Part shown: in pieces, positions 27,777 to 35,031 of the stretch
Numbering within the stretch: the stretch's first letter is position 1
Layout: each line of letters begins with the position of its first letter
Notes under the pieces: model-generated
Told to the model about the DNA's origin: nothing
The model's input: the letters and a program-made list of their open reading frames with translations, nothing else
The model's database searches: none
Assembly (NCBI RefSeq): GCF_900141755.1
Contig: NZ_LT670844.1
Span: 2,170,001-2,234,000 of the forward strand
Reading direction: 5' to 3'
DNA: 64,000 bases
Source of the DNA: Bradyrhizobium lablabi
Lineage (GTDB): Bacteria; Pseudomonadota; Alphaproteobacteria; Rhizobiales; Xanthobacteraceae
Program-made: the position numbers and the translations under genes

Positions 27777-28604
27777 CTATGGCTGGCTGCCCTCCAGGAG
27801 TTCAATGTATCGCGCGGCCGATCGTTGCGCGGCGCGGGCGCCGTCGGCCATCACCTGGCGTCCGGGGAAGGCCCCGTAGATCCGCTCGAACCGCCACGGC
27901 GCCAGCGTCTCGGCGATGCGGCGCACGCTTGCCGCCGCGAGCGGCATCATGTTGGGATAGCTCCAGAGGAACGAGACCCGGCTGACGTCGCCGGCGACCT
28001 GCACGATATCCCCGCTTAGAAGCGCGCCGCGTCCGTCGGCACCGTCAGCCCAATGCAGCACCGTGCCGCCGGGAAAATGCCCGCCGAGCCTGAGCAGCGT
28101 CACGCCCTGTGCGAGTTCGAGCGTTTCGCCGTCCCAGTGGCGGATCATGGCATCGCCTCGCATCACCCATTCGGCGTCGGCCGTGTGCAGATGCACCGGG
28201 CAATCGAAGCTGCGCGCCCAATCCTGCATGCACGTATAATAATGCGGATGCGAGATCGCGATCGCGCGGAGACCGCCCAATCCACGAACGAGCGCCTTGG
28301 TCGCATCATCCAGGAGCGCGATGCAATCCCATAAAATGTTGCCGTCGGGCGTCCGCAGCAGCAGCGCGCGCTGGCCGATGCCGAATTGCGGCTGGGTGTG
28401 GATTTCGAACAGGTCCGTCTCCAATTGCCGCCAGGCGTTGACATGGCCGCTGGCGAGCTTCGCCGGCGTGATCCAGGCCTGTCCGGCGCGCGGCACGTAT
28501 TGGCGTTCGTCGTCACAGATCAGGCAGCGGGACGGTGGCGCGGACGTCTCGGGGTACGAGGTGCCGCAGGTATTGCAGATATGGATCGGCATTGGATTTC
28601 TCAT
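27777..28604 (-). CDS. Metallo-beta-lactamase-fold hydrolase with N-terminal zinc-ribbon-like segment
   Basis: 275 residues. The N-terminus has CNTCGTSYPE and CLICDDE, a four-cysteine rubredoxin/zinc-ribbon-like knuckle. An MBL domain follows. The usual HxHxDH motif is replaced by SHPHYYTCM; later elements (GGHFPGGTVLHWADG and LSGDIVQV) are present, so at most part of the normal metal site is kept. Related MBL proteins with this HPHYY variant are known to me, but their reaction is not. Confidence 0.8.
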   Translation of the reverse strand: MRNPMPIHICNTCGTSYPETSAPPSRCLICDDERQYVPRAGQAWITPAKLASGHVNAWRQLETDLFEIHTQPQFGIGQRALLLRTPDGNILWDCIALLDDATKALVRGLGGLRAIAISHPHYYTCMQDWARSFDCPVHLHTADAEWVMRGDAMIRHWDGETLELAQGVTLLRLGGHFPGGTVLHWADGADGRGALLSGDIVQVAGDVSRVSFLWSYPNMMPLAAASVRRIAETLAPWRFERIYGAFPGRQVMADGARAAQRSAARYIELLEGSQP

Positions 28605-28643
28605 GGCTGGTCGCGCGGCGCGGGGGCGCTAAATGTGTCCGAT

Positions 28644-28750
28644 CCTCATCCTGAGGAGCTTGCGAAGCAAGCGTCTCGAAGGATGGCCGCAACACCTGGA
28701 TCGCGGCCATCCTTCGAGACGCGCGCAAGAGCGCGCTCCTCAGGGTGAGG
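28644..28750. repeat. Dispersed palindromic repeat, family A (BIME-like)
   Basis: Same nested arms as 4962-5069: CCTCATCCTGAGGAGC, GTCTCGAAGGATGG, CCATCCTTCGAGACGC and GCTCCTCAGGGTGAGG. Its right end contains the stop codon of the TetR-type gene. Confidence 0.85.
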
Positions 28751-29420
28751 TCTGGGGCCGCTTTGCAATACCCTCGATGAACAGATCGAGGATGGCTTCC
28801 GCGGTGCGCTCGGCTTCCGCCTCCGCGATGCCCCAGCGCGGAAAATGGCCGTCGATATTCATCCGGGCAAAGCCGTAGACCAAAGCGCGGCCGGCGATCT
28901 GGACCTGCTTCAGATCGAAGGGGCGCAACTGCCCCTGCGCGCTGGCCTCGGCGAGCATGCGCTCGGTCAAGCCGATCAGCTCAGTGTTGTCGCGCGACAG
29001 CTCGGTCGCCTTGTCGTGGTCGAACAACCTCCCGCTCGAGATGATCTCGAAATGGGTCGGGTTGCGCATCGCCCAGCGCAGGTAAGCAAGGCCAAAGCTG
29101 CGGAACCGCGCCAGCGGATCGCCGGCCGGCGCCTCCGCCAGCGCCTTGTCGATCTCGCCCCGAAAACGCCGCTGCGCTTCTTCGGCGACCGCGGTCAGCA
29201 GCGCCCCGCGGCTTTGGAAATGCCGGAACGGCGCTCCCGGCGAGACGCCGGCGCGGCGCGCCGCCTCGCGTACGCTGACCGCTTCGACGCCGCCCTCCTC
29301 GACCAGGGTAAGCGCCGCGTCGATCAGGACGCGCCTGAGATCGCCGTGATGATACGGTTTTGGCAGTGGCGCGGCGCGGCGCGCGGGCCGGCGGCGCGTT
29401 TTGGCTGAGGCGTCTTTCAT
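28740..29420 (-). CDS. TetR/AcrR-family regulator with WHG-type C-terminal domain
   Basis: 226 residues from the ATG at 29420; an in-frame GTG at 29435 is possible. The N-terminal helix-turn-helix is LIDAALTLVEEGGVEAVSVR then EAARRAGVSPGAPFRHFQSR. The ligand domain contains YLRWAMRNPTHFEII, typical of the WHG subfamily. It is divergent from a membrane protein gene, and two copies of TGTAA-N7-TTACA lie between them. It is therefore probably a local repressor of itself and that neighbour (inference). Its final codons and stop fall in a dispersed repeat. Confidence 0.88.
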   Translation of the reverse strand: MKDASAKTRRRPARRAAPLPKPYHHGDLRRVLIDAALTLVEEGGVEAVSVREAARRAGVSPGAPFRHFQSRGALLTAVAEEAQRRFRGEIDKALAEAPAGDPLARFRSFGLAYLRWAMRNPTHFEIISSGRLFDHDKATELSRDNTELIGLTERMLAEASAQGQLRPFDLKQVQIAGRALVYGFARMNIDGHFPRWGIAEAEAERTAEAILDLFIEGIAKRPQTSP

Positions 29421-29444
29421 TGGCGAGATTTCCACTGCAGCGGC

Positions 29445-29544
29445 TTCATCCTTCGAGACGCGGCGAAGACGCCGCTCCTCAGGATGAGGTCTAGACCCTC
29501 ATGGTGAGGAGCACGGCAACGCCGTGCGTCTCGAACCACGAGGC
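29445..29544. repeat. Dispersed palindromic repeat, family A, rearranged copy
   Basis: Two half-elements side by side: CATCCTTCGAGACGCGGC with CCTCAGGATGAGG, then CCTCATGGTGAGGAGC with GCGTCTCGAACCACGAGG. It is a diverged and shortened version of 4962-5069 and 28644-28750. Confidence 0.75.
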
Positions 29545-29571
29545 CGTGCTCTAGCATCACCCGATCGTGAA

Positions 29572-29630
29572 TGTAAGCGGTGATTACACAATTGACGGCC
29601 TGCCCGGCCGATATGTAACTGGTGATTACA
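29572..29630. promoter_or_regulatory. Twin operators TGTAA-N7-TTACA between TetR gene and membrane protein gene
   Basis: TGTAAGCGGTGATTACA at 29572-29588 and TGTAACTGGTGATTACA at 29614-29630 are near-identical 17-bp palindromic sites with centres 42 bp apart (four helical turns). A TTGACG hexamer at 29592-29597 lies between them and site 2 overlaps a possible -10. This is the expected arrangement for TetR-dimer repression of the rightward gene. Confidence 0.75.
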
Positions 29631-29650
29631 TTATCTCACAGGGGGAGCCC

Positions 29651-30277
29651 ATGATGTCGCCAAACCGTCAAAGCTGGTTCGAAGGCTGGCGGCTGTTCGC
29701 CGTGCTGACGCTGACCCTGATCGCGCTGTGCGTCTGGATCGCGGGCATGCGCCAGTTCGAGGTCGACGGCGTGCGCATGGTGGTTCGCTTCACGGCGCGG
29801 ACCTCGCTGTTGTTCTTCTGCCTCGCCTTCTCCGCCGCGGCGCTGGCGCGGCTGTGGCCAAACGCCTGGACGCGGTGGCAGCGCCGCAACCGCCGCTATC
29901 TCGGCGTGACTTTTGCGGCGTCGCATGGCTTGCACGCCATTGCCATTGCCCTGTTCGCCGTGACGGCGCCGGCCGATTTCGCGGCCGCGACCTCAGCCGC
30001 CTCCTATATCTTCGGCAGCATCGGCTACGCCTTCATCATCGCCATGGCCGCGACCTCGTTCGACCGCACCGCTTCCATGATCGGCCCGCGCGCCTGGCGT
30101 ATCCTGCATCTCACCGGAGGCTATTATCTGTGGTTCCAGTTCATGGTCTCCTTCGGCAAGCGCATCCCCGGCATGCCGCTATACGCGGCCTTCCTGATCC
30201 CGCTTCTGGCTGTCATGGCGCTGCGGCTGATCGCCATGGCGTCGGCGCGAACGCCGCGCACCGTGCAGGCGCGATAG
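29651..30277 (+). CDS. Ferric-reductase-like / YedZ-type membrane protein
   Basis: About 208 residues from the ATG at 29651 (a second ATG follows directly), preceded by GGGGGAG. Roughly six membrane helices are visible. Histidines in ASHGLHAIAIAL and ILHLTGGYYLWFQF could ligate haem, as in ferric-reductase/MsrQ-like proteins. The frame open further upstream is rejected because it would run through the operators. It is probably repressed by the divergent TetR protein. Confidence 0.72.
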   Translation: MMSPNRQSWFEGWRLFAVLTLTLIALCVWIAGMRQFEVDGVRMVVRFTARTSLLFFCLAFSAAALARLWPNAWTRWQRRNRRYLGVTFAASHGLHAIAIALFAVTAPADFAAATSAASYIFGSIGYAFIIAMAATSFDRTASMIGPRAWRILHLTGGYYLWFQFMVSFGKRIPGMPLYAAFLIPLLAVMALRLIAMASARTPRTVQAR

Positions 30278-30302
30278 CGGCAAGGATCGATAGCTGAAGG
30301 GA

Positions 30303-30683
30303 TCACTGATGGCCGAGGCCTTCCAGCTCGCGGGCGCGCGCTTCCGTCATGCTGCGCATGCATTCGCCGGCGTCGATCCGGGCGATGGTGCCCTCGCCCA
30401 GGCCGTAGTAGAGACAATTGGCGTCGCGATATTGAATCCATAATCGCTGCGCGGCGCGCAGTTGCTCGCGCTGCTGCGGCATCGCGTCTTTCAGGGCCTG
30501 CTGATAGGCGACGTTCATCTGCTTGTCCCACTGCGCGGTTTTGCCCTTCAGGCATTCGACCATGTCGTAGGTGCTGCCGTCGCAGGATTGGGCGGGATCG
30601 CCCTGGTCGCCGGCGTACGCGGCCCGCGTCAGCAGGCAAATCGCGGCGGCGACCGCGGTCAACGCTCGCGGCATCGCGGGCAT
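30303..30683 (-). CDS. LprI-family (DUF1311) exported protein
   Basis: 126 residues with a signal peptide (LTAVAAAICLLTRAAYA) followed by a compact domain with four cysteines (QSCDGST, VECLKGK, ANCLYYG, GECMRSM) and the LRAAQRLWIQYRDANC signature of DUF1311/LprI. LprI in mycobacteria inhibits lysozyme; in proteobacteria the role is largely untested. It directly follows the SDR gene by 1 bp on the same strand, so co-transcription is likely. Confidence 0.85.
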   Translation of the reverse strand: MPAMPRALTAVAAAICLLTRAAYAGDQGDPAQSCDGSTYDMVECLKGKTAQWDKQMNVAYQQALKDAMPQQREQLRAAQRLWIQYRDANCLYYGLGEGTIARIDAGECMRSMTEARARELEGLGHQ

Positions 30684-30684
30684 T

Positions 30685-31542
30685 TCAAGCTAATTTCGGC
30701 GGCATCAAGCCGAGCCGCTTGGCGATGATCCGGTCGACCGTGCGCTTCGGCAGCACCGAAGTGACGAGGTGCCGGATCGGGTCCGGGGCGACCTGGTAGC
30801 GCACCTTGGGGTGGGCCGAGGTCAGGGCCTCAGCGATGGTTTCGGCGATCTTCTCCGGCGGCAATCCGATTTCGCCGAGATGCAGCATGAATTTGCGGAT
30901 TCGTTCCAGCGGCGGGAAGAACGGCGAGTTCTTGTAGGGAGAAATGTCGACTTCCTCGGCCTTGCCCCAGATCGGCGTCTTCACTGCACCCGGTGCTACG
31001 ATGATGACGTCGATGCCGAACAGCATCATCTCACGGCGCAGGCTTTCCGACAGTCCCTCGACCGCGTGCTTGGAGGCCGAATAGGCCGACATCAGCGGAT
31101 TGCCGTTTTTCCCCGCGACCGAAGAGATCATCACGATCCGCCCTTTCGCTCCCTTCAGCGACGGATCGGACCCGAGCAGCGGGCCGAAAGCTTGGGTAGC
31201 AATGATCGGCCCGATCACGTTGACGTCCATCTGGCGGCGGAATTCGTCGGCCGAAAGCTCCAGCACCGGCCCCGCCACCGCGATGCCGGCGTTGTTGACG
31301 AGGCCTGCCAGCGTCTCGCCATTGAGCGTCGCGCGGACCTCGCGGGCGGCTGCCAGCACCGCGGCCTCATCGGTGACGTCGAACAACAAGGGGGTAAAAT
31401 TCGTGCCGAACTCGGCTTTCAACCGCTCGGCATCGGCCCGCTTGCGCACGCTGCCGAACACGCGAAACCCGCGATCGAGCAACAGTTTTGCGGCGGCCCA
31501 GCCGATGCCGGTGGACGCGCCGGTAATGACGACAGATTTCAT
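30685..31542 (-). CDS. Short-chain dehydrogenase/reductase (SDR)
   Basis: 285 residues. The cofactor motif TGASTGIG is at the N-terminus, then LVNNAGIAVAGP and the catalytic serine region MISSVAGKNG, with YSASK as the catalytic Tyr-Lys pair. It is a classical SDR with a longer than usual C-terminal extension (PKVRYQVAPDPIRHLVTS). The substrate is unknown. It lies between the Old Yellow Enzyme gene upstream (about 78 bp) and LprI downstream on the same strand, so it may share the MerR-controlled promoter. Confidence 0.88.
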   Translation of the reverse strand: MKSVVITGASTGIGWAAAKLLLDRGFRVFGSVRKRADAERLKAEFGTNFTPLLFDVTDEAAVLAAAREVRATLNGETLAGLVNNAGIAVAGPVLELSADEFRRQMDVNVIGPIIATQAFGPLLGSDPSLKGAKGRIVMISSVAGKNGNPLMSAYSASKHAVEGLSESLRREMMLFGIDVIIVAPGAVKTPIWGKAEEVDISPYKNSPFFPPLERIRKFMLHLGEIGLPPEKIAETIAEALTSAHPKVRYQVAPDPIRHLVTSVLPKRTVDRIIAKRLGLMPPKLA

Positions 31543-31620
31543 GGTTGAATTCCTCTCCGAACGATTTTTTCGCTCAGCGCGGAAAACGCTGATCCCCCGT
31601 TTGCTCGGCTGCGCATGATA

Positions 31621-32904
31621 TCACGCGCCGGCGGGTTCGACCCGTGCTTGTGACACCCAGGTCCGGTAAAGCCGGGTACGCCGCTTGGTGAGGATCTGCT
31701 GGCGGATCAATGCCAACAGCGGACTGGCGTCGGGTTTCGGCCGCTTGCCTTTGCCGAGGCGGCGCAGTTGCAGCTTCACCAGCGCCATCCTCGCAAAGCT
31801 CGCATAGGCCTTGTTGCGCCAGCCGACGCTCGGCATTTCGATATCGAGTGCTTCGCCGCCCTTCCACCGTTCGGGCAGCCTCGGCTCGAACGCCATGGCG
31901 CTGGCGATGCCGACCATGGCGACCCCCGGCCTGCCCTCGTTTGGCTTCAGCGCCTGCTCGGCGACGGCGCGCCGGCGGATACCGCCGGTGACCATGACCG
32001 GCATCCGCGCAACCGCGCTGATGTCGCGCGCGAAATCGAGAAAATAAGCTTCGCGCACGGCGGTGCTGCCGGCCTGCGGCGCGCCTTGCATGGCCGGGCT
32101 TTCGTAGCTGCCGCCGGACAACTCCACGAGATCGACCGGCAACTCGTTGAGCCAGCGCACCACCTGCACGGCGTCCGACGCCTCAAAGCCGCCCTTCTGG
32201 AAATCGGCAGAGTTCAGCTTTACCGCGACCGAGAAACCGGGCGAGACCGCGGCTCGCACTGCCCTAACCACATCGAGCAAGAGCCGCGCGCGATTATGCA
32301 ACTCGCCACCCCATGCGTCGGTGCGCCGGTTGGTCAGTGGCGAAAGAAACTGGCTGATCAGATAGCCGTGGGCGGCATGGATCTGCACGCCGGAAAAGCC
32401 GGCGGCTTCGGCCAGTCTGGCGGTGGTCACGAAACGCGCGACAATCGCAGCAATGCCCGCGGCATCCAGCTCGCGCGGCACAGGAAACAGATGCGAATAG
32501 GAACCCATGTCGACGCCGACGGCCGACGGCGCCACCGCCCCTTGTCCCATCGCTGCGAACACCTGCCGGCCAGGATGGTTGATCTGCAGCCATGCTTGGC
32601 TGCCGCCACGTTTCGCCGCCCGGGCCCAGGCCTTGAACGGTTCGATCGGCTGGCGCTCGTCGAGCACCACGCCGCCGGGTCCGGTCAGCGCGGTTGGATC
32701 GATCATCACATTGCCGGTCAGGATCAGGCCGACGCCACCCTCGGCCCAGCTTTCGTAGAGGCGCCGCAGGCTTTCGCCCGGGAGCTGACCGCTATCCGCC
32801 ATGTTTTCTTCCATCGCCGCCTTCGCAATGCGATTGGGAACGACCGCTCCATTCGGCAGTATCAGGGGAGCAAACAGCGACGACGGCGGCATGAATGCGT
32901 GCAT
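31621..32904 (-). CDS. NADH:flavin oxidoreductase / Old Yellow Enzyme family
   Basis: 427 residues. TIM-barrel FMN enzyme features: LILPNGAVVPNRIAKAAMEE at the start, WLQINHPGRQ, the substrate-binding pair in GVQIHAAHGYLISQFLSP followed by NRRTDAWGG, and the FMN-phosphate site VMVTGGIRRR with GVAMVGIASAMA. OYE enzymes reduce activated C=C bonds or nitro compounds. The gene is divergent from a MerR regulator whose operator overlaps the OYE promoter, so the reductase is probably induced by an electrophile or redox stress (inference). Confidence 0.9.
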   Translation of the reverse strand: MHAFMPPSSLFAPLILPNGAVVPNRIAKAAMEENMADSGQLPGESLRRLYESWAEGGVGLILTGNVMIDPTALTGPGGVVLDERQPIEPFKAWARAAKRGGSQAWLQINHPGRQVFAAMGQGAVAPSAVGVDMGSYSHLFPVPRELDAAGIAAIVARFVTTARLAEAAGFSGVQIHAAHGYLISQFLSPLTNRRTDAWGGELHNRARLLLDVVRAVRAAVSPGFSVAVKLNSADFQKGGFEASDAVQVVRWLNELPVDLVELSGGSYESPAMQGAPQAGSTAVREAYFLDFARDISAVARMPVMVTGGIRRRAVAEQALKPNEGRPGVAMVGIASAMAFEPRLPERWKGGEALDIEMPSVGWRNKAYASFARMALVKLQLRRLGKGKRPKPDASPLLALIRQQILTKRRTRLYRTWVSQARVEPAGA

Positions 32905-32937
32905 GGATTGTCCTTGAATTCGGTGACAGACGGGGGC

Positions 32938-32969
32938 ACTCTACACCTTCAACCTAACTTGAAGGTCAA
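32938..32969 (-). promoter_or_regulatory. MerR-type promoter and operator for the Old Yellow Enzyme gene
   Basis: ACCTTCAA and TTGAAGGT (32945-32966) form an 8+8 bp perfect inverted repeat with a 6-bp spacer. On the minus strand this lies between TTGACC (-35, 32969-32964) and TAGAGT (-10, 32943-32938), giving a 20-bp spacer. Over-long 19-20 bp spacers with a central dyad are the hallmark of MerR-activated promoters. Confidence 0.8.
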
Positions 32970-32993
32970 GGTCTGTTCGAAGGAGACACCGCC

Positions 32994-33431
32994 ATGCAGA
33001 TTGGTGAGCTGGCGCGGCGGTTCGCCGTGGCGCCGTCCAAAATCCGCTTCCTGGAGGACGAAGGCCTGGTGAAGCCGGTCCGCAGGACGCGGGCGGGCTA
33101 CCGCGAATATGACGAGAGTTCGGCTGACGCGCTAGCCATGATCCTGCAGGCGCAATCGCTCGGCTTTACGCTCGAGGAGATCAAGGGAGCGCTTGCGGAG
33201 ACCAAAATTCACGGCCTGCGCCGTGATTACCTGATCAGGCAGATCGAGCTGAAATTGAATGAACTTGACCGTCACATCGCACAAGTGAACGAACTACGCG
33301 CGCGGCTGGTCTGCGCCAGCAACGAGCTCAAGGCGCGCATGAAGAACGGCGAGAAATGCGACACGAGACCTCCGGCGCCTCCGCAGATCGGAACGAACAA
33401 GCCGCGCCCGGTGCATCGGGTTCATCGTTGA
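32994..33431 (+). CDS. MerR-family transcriptional regulator
   Basis: 145 residues. The winged helix-turn-helix is MQIGELARRFAVAPSKIRFL then EDEGLVKPVRRTRAGYREYD, followed by a coiled-coil dimerisation helix (residues 75-105) and two cysteines (C107 and C122) near the C-terminus that could be redox or metal sensing (inference). GAAGGAG precedes the ATG. It is divergent from the Old Yellow Enzyme gene and the dyad operator lies between them. Confidence 0.88.
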   Translation: MQIGELARRFAVAPSKIRFLEDEGLVKPVRRTRAGYREYDESSADALAMILQAQSLGFTLEEIKGALAETKIHGLRRDYLIRQIELKLNELDRHIAQVNELRARLVCASNELKARMKNGEKCDTRPPAPPQIGTNKPRPVHRVHR

Positions 33432-33488
33432 AGTCCGACGATAGCGGGACAAGGGTGCTCTCGTTCCGCCGTCGCCGCAGGAATCCTA

Positions 33489-33566
33489 CTACGCGTGCCC
33501 GTCGCTGATCGGGCCGAACAACTGCCATTTTGCGCCGGTGAATTTCAAGCGCAAGACATTGCTCAT
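33489..33566 (-). pseudogene. 3' remnant of a branched-chain-type ABC binding protein gene
   Basis: The minus-strand frame ends FTGAKWQLFGPISDG, which matches FTGEKWQLFGPIIDG at the C-terminus of the intact binding protein at 35032. The DNA is also closely alike (CTGATCGGGCCGAACAACTG at about 33504 against GATGATCGGGCCGAACAACTG near 35061). Nothing upstream in this frame resembles the rest of that protein. It is a decayed second copy at the far side of the MFS gene. Confidence 0.65.
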
Positions 33567-33625
33567 TGCGAGATCGTCGCATTTCGACCCAAGGCGGACG
33601 CCCCTCCATGCAGGAGTGATCAGGA

Positions 33626-34933
33626 TCATTCGGCAGGTACGCCAACCACTGACGCCGGCATGCGGTTTGGAATGTGCAGAAACAGCGCGCAAATGATTGC
33701 AGCGATCAGGCCGAGCAAAGCGAGCCCGTAAAGTCCGCCCGAATAGCTGCCGGTCAGGTCTTTCATGACGCCGATATACCAGGGTCCGAAGAAGCCTCCG
33801 AGGTTGCCGATCGAGTTGATCCAGGCAATGCCTGCTGCGAGCGCCGCACCGCTGAGAAACATCGGTGGCATGGCGAAAAACGGGCCCTTCGAGCCATAAA
33901 AACCCATCGCGGCGATCGACATTCCAACGAGCGCCCACCAGGTCCCCATGGTCATGCCGGCGATGACAAGCCCTGCCGCCGAGAACAAGCAGCCAATGAA
34001 CAGATTCCAGCGCCGCTCGTTCATGCGATCGGAGATGCGGCCCCACACCACCATGGCGATGGCGCCGCACGTATAGGGAATCATGGTGAGCCAGCCGACC
34101 GTCATGTTGCTGTAGTCACCGAGCGACTTGATCATTTGCGGAATGAAAATCAGCATGCCGAGGCTCGCAGTGACGATGCCGAGATAGTTCAACGCCAGCA
34201 GCAGCACCTTGGGATTGTAAAGCGCCTGCCACAGGGTGAATTTGCGCACCGCCTCGGTGGCGCGGCGCTCAGTGGCGATCGTGGTGACGAGCCAGTTTCG
34301 TTCCTCCGTGGTGAGGAATTTTGCCTGCTCAGGCCGATCGGTGAGCACGAAAAATGTAATCACCCCGATCACCACGGTTGGGATCGCCTCGGCGATGTAC
34401 ATGATTTGCCAACCTCGCAGACCGAACAAGCCGTCCAGGCCGAGAAGCCCCGTCGATATCGGTGCACCCACCGCCACCGCGACCGGCAGACCAATTAGAA
34501 ATCCGGACACGATCCGGGCGTGATGATGGCCCGGAAACCAATAAGTAAAGTAAAGGATGATGCCGGGAAAGAATCCGGCCTCGGCGACCCCGAGCAGGAA
34601 GCGCACGATCGCAAAGCTCGTCGAACCCGTCACCACGGCGGTCAGCCCCGCCAGAATTCCCCAGGTGATCATGATCCGGGCGATCCATATTCTGGCGCCG
34701 AGCTTTTCCAGGATCACGTTGCTCGGGACTTCGAAGATGAAATAGCCCCAGTAGAACATGCCGACGGCAAACCCGAAGGTGCCGGCCGACATGCCGAGGT
34801 CCGTGCGCATGGTGAGCCCGGCGAAGCTCACATTGATCCGATCGATATAGGCGAACACATAAGACAGAACCGCAAACGGCAGCAGGCGCAGATAGACCTT
34901 GCGCATGGTCGATCGTTCGAGCGTACGATCCAT
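33626..34933 (-). CDS. MFS transporter, anion:cation symporter (ACS) family
   Basis: 435 residues with 12 predicted membrane helices. The N-terminus LLPFAVLSYVFAYIDRINVSFAGL and FEVPSNVILEKLGARIWIARIM are typical of the ACS family (phthalate, hydroxyphenylacetate, tartrate and glucarate carriers); loop 8-9 has WGRISDRMNERR. The substrate is probably an organic anion. It is encoded 100 bp downstream of a branched-chain-type binding protein gene on the same strand. Confidence 0.9.
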   Translation of the reverse strand: MDRTLERSTMRKVYLRLLPFAVLSYVFAYIDRINVSFAGLTMRTDLGMSAGTFGFAVGMFYWGYFIFEVPSNVILEKLGARIWIARIMITWGILAGLTAVVTGSTSFAIVRFLLGVAEAGFFPGIILYFTYWFPGHHHARIVSGFLIGLPVAVAVGAPISTGLLGLDGLFGLRGWQIMYIAEAIPTVVIGVITFFVLTDRPEQAKFLTTEERNWLVTTIATERRATEAVRKFTLWQALYNPKVLLLALNYLGIVTASLGMLIFIPQMIKSLGDYSNMTVGWLTMIPYTCGAIAMVVWGRISDRMNERRWNLFIGCLFSAAGLVIAGMTMGTWWALVGMSIAAMGFYGSKGPFFAMPPMFLSGAALAAGIAWINSIGNLGGFFGPWYIGVMKDLTGSYSGGLYGLALLGLIAAIICALFLHIPNRMPASVVGVPAE

Positions 34934-35031
34934 GGTTTCCTCCCCGGGATTTTATGGCGAGCCCCGGCTTCTGCCGATGTTTTGATAATGTCAGCGTAAC
35001 ACAACGCGTAGCGTATCAATTGAGATGTGTA

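Noticed and set aside
33438..33640. Small frame continuing from the MFS gene into the intergenic region
   Set aside because: Apart from the binding-protein remnant noted, the residues are low-complexity Arg-rich sequence without support.
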